Positions 6,979 through 8,790 of a stretch of 8,790 nucleotides of DNA are shown piece after piece. A program made the translations under genes and the position numbers. The notes under the pieces were generated by a model. The model was not told the origin of the DNA, ran no database searches, and was given only the letters and a program-made list of their open reading frames with translations. Each line of letters starts with the position of its first letter. The first letter of the stretch is position 1. The DNA is from Myxococcales bacterium (GTDB lineage: Bacteria; Myxococcota; Polyangia; Fen-1088), in contig PMCR01000480.1 of the NCBI GenBank assembly GCA_003155465.1, positions 20,109-28,898 of the forward strand, read 5' to 3'.

Positions 6979-8121
6979 ATGGAAAACTTCATCTTCCGAA
7001 ACCCCACCGAGATCCTGTTTGGCAAGGGGATGATTGCGAAAATCTCGTCGCGTGTGCCGGCGGATGAGCCGGCGCTGATGGTGTGGGGCGGCGGGTCCAT
7101 CAAGAGGAACGGCGTCTACGACCAGGTGAAGGCCGCCCTGGCCAGACACAAGCTGATCGAGTGGAGCGGCATCGAGCCCAACCCCCTGCACGAGACCTGC
7201 ATGGAGGCCCTGGCCGTGGTCAAGAACAAGGGAATCAAGTTCTTGCTCGCCGTGGGAGGCGGCTCCGTGCTGGACGCCGCCAAGTACATCGCGACCGCAG
7301 CGGTATTTCCCGGCGCCGACCCATGGGAGATCCTGCGTACCCACGGCAGCAGCGTGACCGGCGCCTTGCCGGTGGGCGCGGTGCTGACCCTGCCCGCCAC
7401 CGGCTCCGAGTCCAATGGCAACGCGGTGATCTCACGCAAGAGTTCGAGCGAGAAGCTGCATTTCGCCTCGGATTACGCCTACCCTGTGTTCTCGGTGCTC
7501 GATCCGGAGGCGACTTTCTCGTTGCCCGCCAAGCAGGTGCGCAACGGCATCGTGGATGCCTTTGTTCACGTGTGCGAGCAGTACATGACCTTCCCCGCAG
7601 CAGCGCTGCTGCAGGATCGGCTGGCAGAAAGCGTGCTGCAGACCCTGGTCGAGGTCGCGCCGCGCACCCTGGAGAACCCGCGCGACTACGCCAGCCACGC
7701 GGACTTCATGTGGTCAGCCACCATCGCGCTCAACAACCTGCTCTCCTGCGGCGTGCCCGGCGACTGGGCCACCCACATGATTGGCCACGAACTGACCGCC
7801 TTCTATGGCATCGATCATGCCGAGTCACTGGCGGTGGTAATGCCCGGCGTGTGGGCACACAAGCTGGCCGCAAAGGCCGCCAAGCTTGCTCAGTACGGCC
7901 GTCGCATCTGGAACGTTGGCGACGCAAAGGCCGCCATTGACAGGACCGAAGCATTCTTCCACTCGCTTGCCATGCCCACGCGCCTGCGGGACTTCGGGAT
8001 CGACGGCGAGGACGCGGCCCACAAGGTGGGCGAGCGCTTTGCCAGGCGCAACTCGGCCTTTGGCGAGCATGGAGACATCACGGCCGATGCCGCCGCCCAG
8101 ATCTTGCGCGCACGCGCGTGA
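6979..8121 (+). CDS. yqhD: YqhD-type NADPH-dependent alcohol dehydrogenase/aldehyde reductase (iron-containing ADH family)
   Basis: The 380-residue product is nearly the length of E. coli YqhD and matches it closely from memory along its whole length. YqhD is a cytoplasmic NADPH-dependent enzyme that reduces short-chain and toxic aldehydes to alcohols. Visible motifs are GGGS (37-40, the NADP-discriminating loop), GIEPNP (64-69), VGGGSVLDAAK (92-102, dinucleotide binding) and TLPATGSESN (137-146). The four metal ligands are D193 and H197 (VDAFVH), H266 (WATHMIGHE) and H280 (GIDHAES), one position offset from YqhD D194, H198, H267 and H281. All are intact, so the enzyme should be active. The gene follows the GT-C gene on the same strand after 23 bp; no YqhC-type regulator is present in the window. 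The product converges on the MYXO-CTERM gene. Confidence 0.93.
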   Translation: MENFIFRNPTEILFGKGMIAKISSRVPADEPALMVWGGGSIKRNGVYDQVKAALARHKLIEWSGIEPNPLHETCMEALAVVKNKGIKFLLAVGGGSVLDAAKYIATAAVFPGADPWEILRTHGSSVTGALPVGAVLTLPATGSESNGNAVISRKSSSEKLHFASDYAYPVFSVLDPEATFSLPAKQVRNGIVDAFVHVCEQYMTFPAAALLQDRLAESVLQTLVEVAPRTLENPRDYASHADFMWSATIALNNLLSCGVPGDWATHMIGHELTAFYGIDHAESLAVVMPGVWAHKLAAKAAKLAQYGRRIWNVGDAKAAIDRTEAFFHSLAMPTRLRDFGIDGEDAAHKVGERFARRNSAFGEHGDITADAAAQILRARA

Positions 8122-8174
8122 CGTGCCTTCTGCTCCACCCAGTCTGGGATGACCTTGGCTGCCGGGGCCTAAGT

Positions 8175-8188
8175 CGAGACTAGTCTCG
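8175..8188. other. 14-bp perfect palindrome between convergent genes
   Basis: CGAGACTAGTCTCG is a perfect palindrome covering the TAG stop codon of the MYXO-CTERM gene, 53 bp after the dehydrogenase stop. It could form a short hairpin read from either side, or be a protein-binding site. There is no T-run and the stem is only about five pairs, so terminator function is weakly supported. The 58-bp gap also holds a tiny inverted repeat, CCCAGTCTGGG (8138-8148). Confidence 0.3.
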
Positions 8189-8790
8189 CGGGCCCGTGCG
8201 CCGACGTCGCCGGCCCACAACCAGGAACAACCCGCCCAGCATAGCGATGAAATAGCCAGCCGAGACGCCCCCAGAGGTCGCCCCGATCGCGCATGAACAG
8301 CCCGACTCGGCTGCGGTGGTCTTTGGCCCGGTGTCGGTTGCTCCCCCAGCCGGGTTGCCCCCGGTAGGCGCCGCCCCGGTCGTTCCCCCGGTTCCAGCCG
8401 CCACTGCCCCTCCGGTGTCTTGCGCTGCGCTGCCGCCGATCGCGGGAGTGCCGCCTGTGGCTGGCTTTCCGCCCAACGCCGACGTACCGCCCGATCCGAC
8501 AACTTCTGTCCCTCCGGTGTCCGCCACGGTAGTGACTCCGGGTCCGGTCGTTCCGCCCGTGCCGCCACCCCTGCCGCCGCTCGCGCCGCCGGCCGCGGTG
8601 GTCGCCCCACCGCCCGCGCCCGCCGCCCCAGTGGTCGCGCCGCCGCCCGAGCCGCCGGCCGGGGGGGTCACAGTTCCACCAGGATACGTGATGTTGGGCT
8701 TCGGCGGGTCGGTCATCCCGTCGCCCAGGTAGTAGTCCACCATTCGCGATTGCTGATAGCCCTTTTCGTTCATGCTGTTTCGGTATTCTG
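8180..8790 (-). CDS. C-terminal part of a surface protein with Gly/Thr-rich linker and MYXO-CTERM-like sorting tail (partial)
   Basis: The frame is open to the window edge. An ATG at 8773 would give 197 residues, but the codons before it remain open (reading EYRNS) and no signal peptide or ribosome binding site is seen. I therefore treat it as the 3' end of a longer gene. After a short polar segment (MVDYYLGDG, TDPPKPNITYPGG), residues about 38-150 (counted from that ATG) form a low-complexity Gly/Thr/Ala/Pro linker. The tail is SGCSCAIG (157-164), a hydrophobic helix (about 171-187) and RRRRR (188-192). This is the three-part pattern of MYXO-CTERM, which directs cleavage and anchoring at the myxobacterial surface. 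Such proteins are exported, so the missing N-terminus should carry a signal peptide. The mature domain cannot be identified from what is present. Confidence 0.75.
   Translation of the reverse strand, partial: EYRNSMNEKGYQQSRMVDYYLGDGMTDPPKPNITYPGGTVTPPAGGSGGGATTGAAGAGGGATTAAGGASGGRGGGTGGTTGPGVTTVADTGGTEVVGSGGTSALGGKPATGGTPAIGGSAAQDTGGAVAAGTGGTTGAAPTGGNPAGGATDTGPKTTAAESGCSCAIGATSGGVSAGYFIAMLGGLFLVVGRRRRRTGPRD

Noticed and set aside
8316..8732. Plus-strand Pro/Ala/Val-rich frame opposite the MYXO-CTERM gene
   Set aside because: It is the complement of the Gly/Thr-rich linker. The minus strand has the meaningful tail motif.

Overview
The window is GC-rich and most likely comes from a myxobacterium or relative (Myxococcota). 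The evidence is a secreted protein with many Myxococcus-type cysteine-rich (DUF4215-like) repeats around a fibro-slime domain, a TonB-like protein with an AgmX/PglI-type C-terminus, and a MYXO-CTERM-like sorting tail (GCSC, membrane helix, five arginines). No RNA gene, CRISPR array or full insertion sequence is visible.

Layout. 1-72: part of a dispersed repeat, cut by the window edge. 77-3310 (-): a 1077-residue lipoprotein with eight cysteine-rich repeats, a fibro-slime domain, then eight more repeats. 3311-3719: no convincing gene. 3720-3881: a complete copy of the repeat, about 162 bp, with imperfect 21-bp terminal inverted repeats and two internal hairpins, in the opposite orientation to the copy at 1-72. 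About 3882-4140 (-): remnant of an alpha/beta hydrolase that keeps the nucleophile elbow but lacks most of both ends. 4140-5261 (-): membrane-anchored protein with a TonB/AgmX-type C-terminus. 5387-6955 (+): multi-spanning GT-C-type glycosyltransferase. 6979-8121 (+): YqhD-type iron-family alcohol dehydrogenase/aldehyde reductase. 8180-8790 (-): C-terminal part of a surface protein with a Gly/Thr-rich linker and MYXO-CTERM-like tail, running off the window.

The genes do not form one clear pathway. Three concern the cell surface (lipoprotein, TonB-like protein, MYXO-CTERM protein) and one probably surface glycans (GT-C). The GT-C and YqhD genes are 23 bp apart on the same strand and are probably cotranscribed, with no obvious metabolic link. 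The most unusual structure is the pair of inverted, MITE-like repeats (about 68 of 72 positions identical) bracketing the lipoprotein gene, next to a decayed hydrolase gene. This points to a region reshaped by small non-autonomous elements. I see no convincing undescribed multi-gene system.
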